Below, one piece after another: positions 12,081-25,900 of a DNA stretch of 64,000 bases; position 1 is the first letter of the stretch, and the number at the start of each line of letters is the position of its first letter. The position numbers and the translations under genes were made by a program. The notes beneath the pieces were generated by a model. It was not told the DNA's origin. It saw nothing but the letters and a program-made list of their open reading frames with translations, and ran no database searches. The stretch comes from Agaricus subrufescens (lineage: Eukaryota; Basidiomycota; Agaricomycetes; Agaricales; Agaricaceae): positions 1,426,001 through 1,490,000 of the forward strand of contig CM057059.1 of NCBI GenBank assembly GCA_029945375.1. The letters are read 5' to 3'.

Positions 12081-15000
12081 CTATCTGCCATTCTCCACAA
12101 GCAGTTGGGAGAGTGAAACCAGATGCTTCTCGCATATGGCAGAAAAATAAAACTCGTGTTCAGAGTTATGAGGCTGTACTAGATTGTGCGCAATCTCGTG
12201 CGCGATCGTGAAGTACCTAGGGTCTATTAGGAGGGAGATACGAATGAAAGTGTAGAACAACAATACCAAGAAATAAGCGCATTGTCAGTAAGCCCTTGTT
12301 GAACCCCAGCATCATCTGCGATGCCAAGCATTAATTTGTTATCAGACACGAGTGATCGACAGATGTACTCACGCCAGGCTTCGTAGTACCGCAGATTCAG
12401 AAAGATGCTTCCATTTCTATTAAAAGCAATGAGGACGCCTCCGGTGTCGTAGAATATATGAAGATTCGTAAGGTTTAGAGAATAAATTCGAGCGAGTGAT
12501 CCCATGATACCGATAAATCTGGCAATCACACCCGACTTCTTGCTGATCATACTTTTGCCTTCCTCGTTAGGAACATCTTGGGTGATTTTTAAGTTCAGTA
12601 AACGACGCATACAGTTTCATCACATACCCTGGCCAACGAAGACCTTGACCTGCCCTACGGAGCCTGAATTTGGTTGACTGTATAAGCAGCCCATCAGACG
12701 CAAAACAACTGTTACCTACCAATCAATCTCATGTTCTGAGCGTGCCCGGAAATATCGCAGTAGCCGTCATTATTGCTTTCCTTGACATGTCGCATTTCCT
12801 GACGATTTTGCAACAGGTTGCTCGACTCTGCTCGACAAGATCGTATGGCCATGTCAATATTGGATGCTGAACAAAAAACAAGGATCAATTTTAGTCGGTG
12901 ACTTTATGTGTATAGTTCACCTATATTTTGCAACGAAGTGACGGGCAGGTTCTCTTGTTCTTTGGAAAGTCGTGTCTGTGGCCCACCGAAAGGGCCACCG
13001 GGCATACCACCAGGCATGAGAGGTTCAGAAGTTGAATTGTTTGCGTGCAATATAGACCGCTCCTCGGGTTTATGACCTATATCTAGACCCTGGTTGAGGG
13101 AAGCCTGATTCCCTGTAGCACCGACTCTCTGCTTCAGCTTCTGTAAAGCATCTGAAAAAGGCGATGATCTATTTGATGGCTCGTGAATGTCCGGTTTCGG
13201 TGCAGAGGGCGTCGGGGGAAGGGGCGTCCCCTCCTTCACTTTTGAAGATATTTGTGAAGTAAGATTGACGTTTCCTTCAGATACCCGAGTTTCTTCAGCT
13301 TGACGAGCAAGTTTTCTCTGACGAAGAATGCGATCGACTGGGTGGCTGCATGAAGCTTATCAAGAGGGTACATCAGAATAGCACGCGCACCGTTAAAACC
13401 ACGCCTTTTGAGGGCTTTGAGGTCAGTAGACAGGATGGTCATGAACAGTAAAGCATCATGAGCTTTGGGATGGTCAAAAATAAAACGAATTAGGCACATT
13501 GCCACCCTGTTCCGCGTGAAAGGTAAAGAAACCGGAGAAACATCTAATGATAGTAGGGTCAAGACTCACTCGTACATGTCAGTTTCTGCATTGTCAGCTA
13601 ACGAAAGATCGATTCGCTGAGATGTGCCCCTTCTGGCAACGGCGGAAGCTTCTTGCCTTCTTTCAAGGTGTAGCTTCCCATAGTTTAACATCTTTTTAAC
13701 TTTGATGTGGCCGTAAGATCTGACGTGGAAGTTCGTCTCAGCTTGGAGCCAATCCAACGACACCCTCAAATGGGCATGATTGTGCTCGTGCAGAAAGATA
13801 GGGAGGCGTTCTAAAATCAAGCTACGTGTATCCCTTGCGCGCTTCGAGTTAGAGATTTCTCCTCCTAGGATGTATTCTTCCTTGACCAAAGAGCTCAATC
13901 TCCGAGCCCCTAACTCCATATAAAACGCTGATCGGGGGTCAAGATTTTGCTAAAGGTCCGAAAGTGGAAGAACTATACCTTCAATAATATCTTCTTGTGG
14001 AGCAGTAAGTAAATCTGCGCCAAAGACTCGATATGCATTGGTGTCGTCGGCAATGACAATGCGGTCCGCAGTGGTCAAATCATAAGACACTTCCCACTCA
14101 TCATCATCCGGTTCACCGCCACCAAAACTCGTTAATTGTGCCTTCTCAGAGTGTTTGCGTTGGGAGCATAGAAGTACTGGTGCCTTTTTCATCCTGGATA
14201 TGGTAACACCCGATAAATTCTTCCGATTGACGGCAATGTTTCGTATTTCATTAAGAAAACTTAAAGCAACTTCGTTGACTAGGCCGGAGGTAGAGGAGCA
14301 ACACTCACTTTAGGGGCCCTTGCGCTAGCTCATAGAAGTGATGGGGATCATCTAATAGGATCTTCGCAAGCTCTTCTACGCTTGGCTCTTGCCTAGCCCC
14401 GCAGGCGATCAGAAAGGCGTTACCCGCTTGTCCAAAATCGACGAAAATGAAGAGTTTCGAATGGAACTTTTCCTTCGACTGTCGCCCCAGATAACACTGC
14501 GTCGGGAGCATCCAGCGCATAGTTGGTCCGATCGTCCCTGCTGGAGTATCTAGTGGAATGAAATGCGTTTCGGATAGCTTCGCAAGTTCAGAGCGTGAAA
14601 ATTCTAGGGGATGATCAGAAAAACCTTTGTTCTATTTCACTTTCATACACACCGGAAACACGAGCGGACAAGACGCTGAACCATCTTCTTCCTTCTTCAA
14701 GGCTGTCTGGGCGCTTTGTCTGTAATAAAGCGACAAGTTGATTCGTTGTGGGGTGTTCCTTTATTTGAAGTTTTACTGCGTCCGTTTGTAGTCCCGGATC
14801 AATTACCAGGAACCCCAGCTGGGACCACTCCGACTTGGAGAAAACTTGGCGGGGGGAACCTAAGCAATTTTTTGTGCCATCCAGAGCAGGAATGAACTCG
14901 ATATTTTGGAAATCGTCGGCGTTATAATGGGAGTACTTAGTACGCAGATTATCTATGAGGTATCGGAGGGCGGTCGAGCGAACCTAGTAGATTTCGATTA

Positions 15001-18000
15001 CTCTCATTGTTGTGAGTCCGAAGATGTCCTCCTACCTCTGCATTTGGGTTCGCACAAATTTGGATTAACTCCTGCAGGGGAGGATATCGGCGCAACCCTA
15101 AATCGAATAGGAAATGGGCTACAAAATGTTGGAAGTTGACTATGGAAATTTCTGCTTCAAAGCTTACCTTCATCTGAATTACTTCGCCACTTTGGCTGCG
15201 TACCCCAGTCAATGATAGGAAGTTCAAGTTGACGGAACACCGGTAAGGGTTCGTATAATTGGTCCGCCTTAAAGCGCTGCGTCTTGAGTTGGGCTTCCTT
15301 GACTACAACGGATTGCTCTTTCGGAAAAGCGGCAGTGAGCCTGAGCCGTCTCATTTCTTCTTCTTTGAGGCTAGATTTCACCGAAACCAAGTACGACGTG
15401 AGGTCACTGATGGTCCACTCATTTGTTTTGATCATTCTGTCCTGTTGTTAAGCTCATGTCTCAATCCAGAGCGGAATACGGACCGATCAAAAATTAATTG
15501 GAGTTCGACATGCTTCCTTACTTCCAAGTCTTGAAGCAGTCGCTCCATAGATCCTTTGACAGGAGTCCCAGAAGGAAGCTTGACAGTTGATAAATCGTGA
15601 AATATGTCGGCGCTTGAGAAATACGATTCATCAGGGCGCTTCATGCCGTTCGAAGTTGGAATGCAAGTTTTCCCCTTCAACAAGTTTATGACATGCTGTT
15701 TGAGAGGTAAGGATAATCCATGGCCCCAGTTCCGCGCTACGAACGATAAAACTTTCTCCGCCCAATGCGGTGAAGATTCTATGTTGTGAGCTGGATCAAC
15801 ACCCGCGACGGCAGGGTCGCATATATGGTCCAGCCAGTCGGACATGGTTAGGTCTGCCCAGAAGCAGGTACGCTTCAGGTCATCAAGCGCGAACTGTTTC
15901 GCTATCGGTATTGGAAGAAGGTGGGGAGGAAGAGGTCCATCTAATGGTAAGCCGTTCAGATGCCTTTGATTAAGGACTGTCTTTATGCTGTGAAGCGGAA
16001 TAATTTTTTCATCGCCAGGGGTTGGGGAGATCGAAAGCACAGCAGCATCAATTAACTGCTTCCTCACAGAAGTGATGTTTGGAATATTACTGGTATCATA
16101 TACTGAGATCCACCACTTGATGCAGGCGACCATATCATCTTCGGAGAGGGGTCTTGCCCTGAGTTCGTCTAAGACATCCTCGAAGGTGACATTTTTGACT
16201 ATGTCTTGGTCGCGCAACCATTTGATCATGGGTTCGGATGTGAGCTCGTCGGGTATTAAGGGTAATTGCTTCAGGAAAGTTATTGAAGGGTCAGGTGAGC
16301 GAATCTTGAGGGCATCACGTATGCCGAGGTTCGAGATGAGAGGAAGGCTACCGGAAGGGCTGCAGCTGAAGAAAGCCATTTTCAGTAGATCAGAAACTTC
16401 TGCAGATGGTGTTGAGGGGCGAAACGTAAAGAACTTCAGAGCATGTGTTGCTCTACCAGTCAATGAAGACTGCAACTCAGGTAGCATGATACCTTGAAAC
16501 AAATCTGCATTAGCCTCCCAAGTTTTGCGAACCGCCTCGATCTCGATCTGATATGCTACACGAGATAGAAGACCCCCGATATAAAGAAGCTCTTTATTCC
16601 ATACTGTCCCAAGATTAATTTGGAACAATCAACACAGGAATGAGAAGCCCATACCTGCGACATGCCGGTCCCTAGTGAATGTCTCTGAATAATCGGTTTC
16701 CCATACATGAAGAGAACTTACATAAAATCTATTGCCTCTCTTTCTACGGTTGGAATGAACCGAGCTGCCATATGACCTCCGATACCCGTTGTCTGGGCCG
16801 TTGCATGTCCCTTTGAACACTGGTTAGACAGCTGGAAAAGCACTAGAAATATTTGTCCCCACAATAAAGATCCGTGTAGATCCAAGCCTAATTTCTCATC
16901 AATCTCTTTTAACTGCGGTGACCGATGCAAACATACCCCTGAAGATCAGCCCGTAAGCCTTTGAAGACACTCCCAGTTGCGTGTGGATACTTTGCTTCTT
17001 CTTGTATGCTTGCATCGTATTTATCCTTGGCAGTCTAATGCAGTATCAGACATGTCCATAAGATGAGTAGATGGACGCACGTATATTAATTCATACTTCA
17101 TGGTAGATGGTGGCTTCTTCTTGGTGGATCGGTGAATCTCCGAAGAGAGTTTCATGTCCAGTTTGACATTGATATCTGCAGAGAACACTGAGAGTATTAT
17201 ACTCGTTTCTGAGGTTTCAAGAGGATCAATCGGAGGAGCAGGTACAGGAGAAACCGCTTGCTTTTGCGGTTCTGAAGGACCAGTAAGGGATCCAAACCAT
17301 GACGAAAAGAAACCTGTAGCAGCCGCCTTGACTGGCTTAGGAAGCGATTTCTTCTGCGACTTAGTGCTCGAGATATAAACCCAATTCATGATAGTAGCCT
17401 GAATTGTTACGGCTGAAACTGTGTTAGATTATGCCGCCTTTTAAGTTAGTCGGTGAACTTACGTATCTCCCTCAAACTCATGACTGACATATACTTGTTG
17501 GGACTCGTTAGAGACAACCCCCGGGGTATTTGATGTGACTGGTGTATTCCAACTGCTTTTTTGAGTCTTAGTAGACACCAGTCGTTGAAATATACGGAGA
17601 TCTCTTGAAGGTGGGTCATGAATGTAATAGACGAGGTAAGGAAACGAGTGAGGTCAAATGCTGGAGGAATTGGAGCCGGTTCTCGAAGGAGCATGTCAAA
17701 GCTCGTCCATGACGACTGATCATTATCACTGAGGTTTCCACGACGAGCGAATAACTAAGCAAAGAATAACTTAAATAAGTCTCTCAAGCACTTGCTTGAC
17801 ACGCACTTGGTCTTTTTTGTCTTTCCAATAGAAACCCATCCATTGATCTATAGGTACTTAGATGCACGTCTCGGAAGCAGGAATTACAAGATGTTGTACC
17901 TCCAGATTTCACAAAAGGCTCTTCAGTGATCGAAAAAAGACTGTAAAAGCCTAGATGTACAATGAGTTACAGGAGTAATTGATAGGTAGACAAGTGGCAC

Positions 18001-18624
18001 ATACCAACTCCGAAAGCACCAATCTTCTGTTCGTCCGGATTTCCCTCGGCTGAAGTGAACACATCAACTTAAATGATGCGTCGGGAAGCAAAACACAAAC
18101 CGATTTTTTTGAGACGACTCCAGTCATCATTAGTAAATAGAATACCATTGTTCTTGAAAGTCCATTGGTGAACCTAGAGCAAAGTTATTCGAGTGTATGA
18201 AGTAGAGGAACGAAAGATGTACAGGAGTGGTTTCGAGGCTAGGGAGGCCTTTAACTTGACCGTCCGTTCCAAGTAGACTAGTCCCGTCGATGAAATCCTG
18301 AGTTTGGAACCGGATTTCGACGGCTTGAGACTGGGCATCATCCGAGTTTTGTAGAAGTTCTCGGAAAACGGTGAACTCTCCAGAATACCGTGCGAGTACT
18401 TTGTCAATTAATGCGCGCTGGTTAACGTCGACTGATTCATCATAACCGCTCTCCCACTGGAAAAGGATATCATGACTCAGTCTGGACAATTGGGGTGTCT
18501 GTAGGGCGTACCAATTTGTCTTTAGTGGACATGAGGTATGCAGAGGGTGGGGGTTCAGGTGAATCCTTGGATCGGTGCTGGTGTCTGCGGCGCTGTCACC
18601 CATGCTTTCAGCGTGGGACATCAT
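12081..18624 (-). CDS. Sacsin-like HATPase / DUF3684 protein with C-terminal zincin-like motif
   Basis: The gene has many exons and encodes about 1,850 residues, starting at 18624 (MMSHAESMGDS). The N-terminus carries a sacsin/HSP90-type ATPase fold. The N-box is VFRELLQNSDDA, and further blocks read WTFKNNGILFTNDDW, EGNPDEQKIGAFGVG and FYSLFSITEEPF, restored across short introns. A long middle region corresponds to the fungal DUF3684 family. The C-terminus, joined through two introns (YYEAW/HDAGVQQ and ISW/YFT), contains HEIAHNLVQPHNSEHEF, which fits HExxHxxxxxH of zinc proteases with Val where metzincins have Gly. The protein ends at 12081 in SQLLVENGR. Sacsin-type ATPases act as chaperone-like proteins, but the role of this fungal branch is not established. 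ATP binding is well supported and protease activity is inference only. Confidence 0.85.
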
Positions 18625-18994
18625 AGCAGCCCGCTAATTTAAGCTAATCGAATTTCGAATTCTAATAATTGATGTTTAGCTGTATCTACGCAGAATACTA
18701 CCACAATCCCAAAAACAATTCCCCAAAGACGAAACAAAAATAATGAAACAAAGACCGTGTAGGACAACAGTAAGTATAGATAGTATGATGCACAAAAATG
18801 ATGACTTTGGAAAATCGAGAATGCAGCCGTGAAATCCACGGAGTACAGGAATCAACGGGTATTAATATACGTAGATATCCAGAGGTCCGCCATGGAAGGA
18901 GAGTGATGATAAGACGTGAGTGCAGGTGGTAGGGTATACTGAACAAAACGATATTGACAGCAAGGTTCCGGATGAAAACAGTGCCTCATACAGC

Positions 18995-21900
18995 TCAAAA
19001 TCGTGCAGAGGGATCTAGAGGGCCTAACGGACCGTATCGCGCACCGGGGCCACCTCTGCCCATGGGCCCCGGCACTCCGCTTTCTGGGGGGATCGTTGGT
19101 GATGTTGGCGACAAGGTATTACTGATGGGTGGAGGTATATGGCCAAGGCCAGGAGATGTTGCCCGGGTCAGGGGAGCATATCCATTTCCGGTCACACCTG
19201 CTAGTTGAGTAGAAGATCCTGTATCGGATAGTTGATACCGAGGAGCGTAAGTTGCTGTGGGAGGAGTCGGCCGGTCATCAAAACCGGTTTCTAGCATAGC
19301 TTCCAATTCGGCGCTGTTGAGGGTCTTCGCGTTCTGTAGAGCCTGACCCGCTACGTGCAAACCAACAGGTGGCAGTGGGTGCTGGGCGTTATGTTCGTTA
19401 TAACCCCCAATCTGAGGACCCCAATGATCGTCATCGGAGGAGCCAATGGAGACTGTATCAGATCCATCATATTGGCTCCGAGTGTCTGTCCGAACGCTGA
19501 GGAGGTCACCATCTCCAGCGAAGTATCCAGATGGATGGGCTCGCTCAAGATCCCTTCGTCGACGTTCTTCACGTCGCAGCTTTCGTAAACGTGACCGTTC
19601 CCAGTCCTCCCAACGGCGCATTGGGACAGATTGGCTCATGCGTTTGCCTCCCCCATCTCCATGTCCTTCCCCTTTAACTTCGCCCTCAACTTTCCTGCAC
19701 CAGATATAAGTACCAAATTAAGCTGATTATCATGAACTTACCGAGTTTGACCCCAAGAAAAATCATCAAAATGCCAGAAAGCATAAACAGGGAGGACAAA
19801 ATTCCAGATAGGCAAAGCAAGAAGATAAATCAACATCCAGAAGACATATATGAGCTTGCGAGTGGTGAGGAGAATAAGGATTGCTGGGAGTCCAAGGACA
19901 GCGATCAGTAACATGAGGGGAATCGCTTCCTCGAATGTTTTTGGTGGATTAAACCCCATCCCGATGATGAGGGAATAGGTAAGAGCAATGGCAATGGGGA
20001 GAACCACAGTGCCTAAAAGGTCCATAAATACGACAAATTGCATACTGAAACAGAAAGTGCCGCATAAATTTCGAACCAAAACGAGTTCCATGAGATTGTG
20101 AATAGTTGAATTAATCCAGCGCCGGCGCTGTGATAGCAACACCTTGAAGGTGTCGGGTACAATGGTTCGGCAACGAGCTTGAGGGAGAAACATCATTTTA
20201 CGATTAGGGAAGGTTCGAAGAAGGATTGTCGTAAGGAACCGGTCTTCGCCGAGCAAAAGAAGGTTTTTCTGATGTAAAGTCGTGACTTCACTTTGACTGT
20301 ACTCTTTGACAATTTCGGGCTTAACGATCAAGGGAACCCAGTCTTCTCCAGTCGACCTTCGGGCCTTGAGCCTGAACATGGAAAAGCATCCTGGTAGACA
20401 CGAAACACCACCAAAAACGGACTCGAATGCTTTAGCGAGGTGATGCGAGATGAAATATTCGAAGACCTGTATGGCCGTTACCCATGACTGACGCTTATTG
20501 GCGATGCGGGTTTCACCGCAAACCCCCATTATCATTTGGTCATGATGCATACAGTTCACCAGGTACCCCAAAGATTCGGGGAAAACCTTGGTATCAGCAT
20601 CCACCTAAACGGACATGTCAGATCAATATACAAAAGAATGACTCTGGGCAACGGACCATCAAACAAACTTCGAAAAAGTCGGGAGTCACGCCCATGAGAG
20701 CATGAATTTTGCGGAAAAGGTCAAAATCAAGAGGAGTCATCCGATCATTATATGTGACACGAGAAAAGAAGTTCATAAGGATAAGTTGACTGTCGCGCTT
20801 GCCACGATTTCCAGGCTTTTTGTCGGTAGCAGCTTCACTTTCAGTGCCGCACTTGACAACGATGACCATTGGGGTACGACGACCTGAAACGGCTTGGAAA
20901 AGTTGAGTGGATGCATTTGGTAAGAAAAGTGGCACGACTCACTGTAATGCCCGGCATAAACCATAGCTCGATTTTGTGACTTGGCCCCTGAACCTACGGC
21001 ATTGTAGCTCATAGAGATTGGATTGCCGAAACGTGGATCCGCCTCCAGGAGACTAACACAAATGTCGGGAGTGCTGCGCTTCTCTCCCGCACCCGTGATC
21101 ATACCATCTGCAACAACAAATAATAACTTCCTGGCATCTGAATATGTCGTGGAAGATATCGAGTCGAGGGTAGTACGTAGGGACTCTTCCCCCTCAGAAT
21201 AACACGTGACGAGGCAGACAGCAAAAAGCTCTGCACCTATTTGGGCCAAGCTCATGATGGGCGTTGAACCGTCTGAGTTTGTCAGTGTGCCACTCGAACT
21301 TGAAGCAATGGATTTGGGTGTCCTCTGAAGCCGTTTGCTGACGTCGTTAGCCCAGGGGGCTGTTCCATTCTTGTTGTCGACTGAAATATTGGCACCTCCG
21401 GGCATGACAGCAGGACTAATAGCTGAACGATTGAGGTCTTGACTAGTTGGCGCACCTGCCAGGCGTGCCGACATAAACCAATTGAAAACGCACGCCATGA
21501 CGAACCGGACGAAAACGAGGCCGAGGATGACAATAAGGCCGGTATACAGAAACAAGGAGGTTACAAAGCAACCAGGGGTCACTTTATCGATGTTTCCGGC
21601 GTAATAACGCTCCTTCAGACAAGGAACAGCAGACTTGAGGTCAGCACGATTGTAAAACAACCGTGTACCATCCTTCCCTGCACCAGCCAATTGCTGTTGC
21701 ATGACAGTACGTAATGCCCTATCAACGTTGTCATTGGGTACCTCCTTGGGGTGGAGCGTAAAATAAGGGACCATATTGAGGACGGCACCATCAAGCACAA
21801 AATAATTGCGCAGAGAAGAAACCTGATCCCATGAATAACCGGCCAAGAATCCAGTGTCGAATATAGAGAGTGACCGAAAGGTCGAGGTGTTCATGGGAGG

Positions 21901-22548
21901 GAGAGTGCAATCAGATGCAGAAGAACATGGTGCATCCAAAGCAACGCGGAACTTGATGCCTTGACATGACTTGAATTGCGATGCATCGCGTTGAAAGTAG
22001 TTCGTAACGTCCAACCCAGGGGATTGGGAGAGACGCAGAAGGTCGACGTTATTGGAGGAACGAGCGGAGGAGACGTTGAACATGGCACCATGAATGCCAA
22101 CAGTTCCGGGGGCAGCTCCGACATCAAGGAACCGTGCATCGGAGCTTGCATTTTCAGGGCATAGCGCCTTCTGAAAGCCGACGGTTGCAAATCCCACAGC
22201 AGCACAGAGCACAGCAATTATGACACAGAGGCTCATTTTTTCCCTCCACGCCTGCCTCACGTTCGAATCCTTCATTCCACCTATTGAGCTCAGGAGGAAA
22301 TCGGGTGCCCAAAAAGTGACAACGCGGGAAAATATTCGCCAAGATATTGAGCCATTATAGATAGCAACAGCGTCTGCTGGCGAGGAAGAGACTGCGGGAG
22401 GGTTAATGAGTGGGACAGGAGCAACGCCTCGTTCGGGTCGAGTCAGGGTTTTCGCTCGTCGGACGGTTGCACCAGAAAGGTGGGGTGGTCGTGCGGTGGG
22501 TATGGGGACATCAGAGACTTGGGGATTCGCTTGGAAACGAAGGGCCAT
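18995..22548 (-). CDS. CHS3: Chitin synthase, class IV (Chs3-type)
   Basis: This plasma-membrane glycosyltransferase (GT2) polymerises UDP-GlcNAc into cell-wall chitin. About 1,130 residues start at 22548 ([10 protein letters not shown]). The N-terminal region carries the class IV block [17 protein letters not shown], followed by membrane segments ([37 protein letters not shown]). The catalytic core has [11 protein letters not shown], a Walker-B-like EDR in [10 protein letters not shown], and the product-binding motif QRRRW. A cluster of four to five C-terminal membrane helices follows (about 20010-19770). Exon joins: GHY/TVSGRRTP near 20940, CLM/VDADTK near 20605, GQTR/KVEGEV near 19740. The charged cytosolic tail ends GPLDPSARF. 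No myosin motor is present, which rules out classes V and VII. The gene is divergent from SKI3 across 388 bp. Confidence 0.96.
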
Positions 22549-22936
22549 GGCAGAAAGGATTGTGGGGGCGTGCAGCTGCAGTTACAAGGAACTGGAGTGA
22601 GAGGCAGGCCTGCTGTTAAATAGAAGAAACAACCGAAGGGTGAAAGGAGGCCGAGTCGACGAGCGAGGACGACGCTCAAATTCAGGTTACCACAGTGTGA
22701 TACGTGACTGTCACGTTGTTGTGTCCCGGTGATGGCCCAATCATGGCAGCATCAGGGATCCGGCCTTCCTGGGTATCCAGTCTAGCTGCGAATCGGTGCT
22801 AGTCCGAGCACGGCCATTCCCACAGGGACGTTCTTTGCGCGCCATAGCACAGGGCCGTGCCCCTCGCCGACGAGCGTGACCCCGATCAGCAGTTTTGTGA
22901 CTAACCGATACAGCTCGCCGCTTATCTCGACTGGCC
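22549..22936. promoter_or_regulatory. Divergent promoter, chitin synthase / SKI3
   Basis: This 388-bp region lies between two head-to-head start codons. It contains the palindrome ACGTGACTGTCACGT (22702-22716), two inverted GTCACGT half-sites around one base. Confidence 0.5.
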
Positions 22937-25900
22937 ATGTCGTTCGTAAAGTCGAAACTCAAGGCCGCCCGCGAATCCATCGCAAAAAAAAGTTTTGCTG
23001 CTGCGCGTGATGCCGCCACACAGGTACTGGACTATGAACCGGAAAATTATACCGCGTTTGTACTTATCTCTATTCAATCCGACGCGACCTGAAGTTGACG
23101 CCTCATTTAGGCACGTCTTTCTCGGGTTATCGCTGCTTAAGCTCGACCAAACCGACGAGAGTGAGCATGTAAATCGCCCATATTATAAAGCCTAAGTTCG
23201 CGACATCACTGATTGCAATGATAGGTTTATCGCAAAGCGGCCGAACTCTCGCCAGACATGCTTCTGGCATGGCAGGTATGCTGTTCATCTTACGCCTGTT
23301 GATACTCCGCTCATGCACCTTAACCCATCCAGGGCCTGTCGCAATTATACGAAAAAGTAGATCAGTCGCAGAAACTTCTTGACACTCTTGAGACTATCGC
23401 ACAGATACACCAGAAAGCGTAAGCCATCTCAGTGCAAAGGCGCCAGAGCTGTGATATGTACTGTTGCCAGTGACGACTCTGTTAAAACAGCTGAGACTAT
23501 TCAAAAAGTCATTGACATTACCCGCAGTCTTAACGATAAAAAACAAGTACGGCAATCTCAGCACTTTTCAGCTTAACTAATGAAGACGTAGCTTGTGAAA
23601 GTCTTATCGTATCTCTTACCAGACAGCCCGTTTTACCCGGTTTTATCTGGCTTGCCTCCCCCGGATCCAACCAATCCTACGGCCACAACCATTTCATACG
23701 TTCAATTTTCGGTTCACAACGAACTTCCAGTGCTGGAAGAGATTATCGGACTGGTAGAAGCACAAGAAGCTGCTTTTTTGGAAAAGGAAACTGAACGTCG
23801 GAGGACACGGCTCAATGCCGGTAGCCTCAAAGATATCAAAAATGAAATTGGAATGGAAATATGGGCTGAATCCCGGGTAGGCCCCTCCACCTGCCACCTT
23901 TGTTCAATAATTCACTGTGGATCAGCTCCCTGGCTTATACAACCAGGTATTAAATCACCCAAAGGCGACTGACGAGCTGCGCAGAGAAACGGAATCGAAG
24001 CTCCTCCGGCAAAAAGTGAACTATCTACATGCATTACCTCTTACCGATGAATATCAAACGCGAAAACATGAACTTGGAAAAGAAGTTGATGAGATGATCC
24101 GTGGGGTCATTTTACTGAAGATACCAGACGAATTAGCATGGACAATATACGTGGATGAGCAGGACTGTGAGACTATGGGCACGTCTACTTTGCACTAAAT
24201 CCGTCGCAGAGCAACTGATGACTTCATCAAGCTGATTACGATCCGTCGTTAATGAGGCAAATGGCTGAAACGTTCCCCAACTCTGCTTTGGCCGAGGCTT
24301 TCACATATTACTATGAATATATCTCGGAAGGGCTGGCTGAGCAAGAAAACGAAAGTGAGGAAGATAAAAAGCAAGATATGAAACGCGAAGAAGACCCATT
24401 CGATGGTATTATGGTGATTCAAATTGAAGCACACTATAAACTGGACTGAAAGTGCACTAGAACATCTTTTCCAGATCTCAAGGCTCAGTGACGATTTGTC
24501 GTATCGCTGGAGAGGTCTATCTCAACGAAAAAGACTACGAGAACGCAAGCTCCGTGGCGAAAATAGCCCTGGAACTACTCAAGAATATCGAACGAGAGAG
24601 TGGGAAAAACTTGCAGAAGTGCGTGTCGCTGTTATCAACTCCTTGTATCACTGAGGTGTATACAGGTTTCGCGTTGGCCTTCAATCTATTCTTGTTTCGG
24701 CGTTGGCTCACCTTTTCCCTCCAAAACACCATCAACGTGCTTTACCCATCTTACACGAAGCTCTCTCTATCTCGAGTGATAACATCAGGTGCCTTTTTGC
24801 TCAAGCTTATATCCTACAGACAGCACAGGATTGGATTTCAGCCGCTCAAATATACCAGAAGATAGTAGATTTACTTCCCGGTGATCTGAAAGATGGACTC
24901 CGAGCAAAAGAAGACTCAGGATGGTGTCACTGGCAAGCCACGCATGAATTGTCTGACATAGAAAGGATGAAGGACGTTCTTGGTGACTTGGAAACTTTGG
25001 AAGGTCGGCACCACGATGCTGCGCGATGTCTGTGGAGAATCGGGAAGTGCTACTGGGACCTTGGTGGTAAGTAAACCAGTCGGCAGGTAAAGTAGAAACC
25101 ACTAATAAGTCTCTAGGAAGTCGAAGAGAAGAAGCTTACCCCTTTTTTATAACATCGCTCAAGCATGATCCCACTTTTGCGGCGGCATTCACCTCTTTGG
25201 GCTTTTTCTACGCCGACTTTGCTTCACCTCCGGACCCTGTCCGAGCATCGAAATGTTTTCAGAAAGCTTTTGAATTGGATCCACGCGAAAGTTCAGCTGC
25301 GCGAAAACTAGCTGAAGGCTTTGCGGAGGACAGAGAGTGGGATCTTGTTGAAGTAGTCGCCAGGCGCACCATCGAAGGAGAAGGTGGTGTAAGTGCCGGT
25401 TCTGCATCCAGCGTTGTCGAGTTTATTCCAACGAACTCATGGGCATGGAAAGCAGTTGGCCTGGTTGAGATGGTAAGCTTTTGTGAGTATATATCGCTAT
25501 CTGCTCATTATATGCCGCAGAATCGCGAAAACTATCTTCCCGCTATCCAAGCATTCCAGAATGTGCTGAGAGCTGAACCAGAAGATTCTCTCAGTTGGTC
25601 TAGACTCGGTGAGGCTTATGCTAAGGCAGGCAGGCATGCTGCTGCTATCAAAGCACTGCATCATGCCCTCGAGCTCGATTCACAGAACTGGCTTTGCTCT
25701 GTTCTTATTGCCGAACTCAAGAGTCAGATAGGTTTGCACCAAGAAGCGATTCCTATCCTTGAGGAGCTATTAAGCCAGCATCCGGATGAGTTGAGTGTGC
25801 TCGTCACCCTTGCCCAGGCGCATTTTTCATTGGGGCGAGCACAAGTTCAGGGTGGCTATCACATCCGAGCTGAAGATTCTTTTTTGGACGCTATAGAAGT

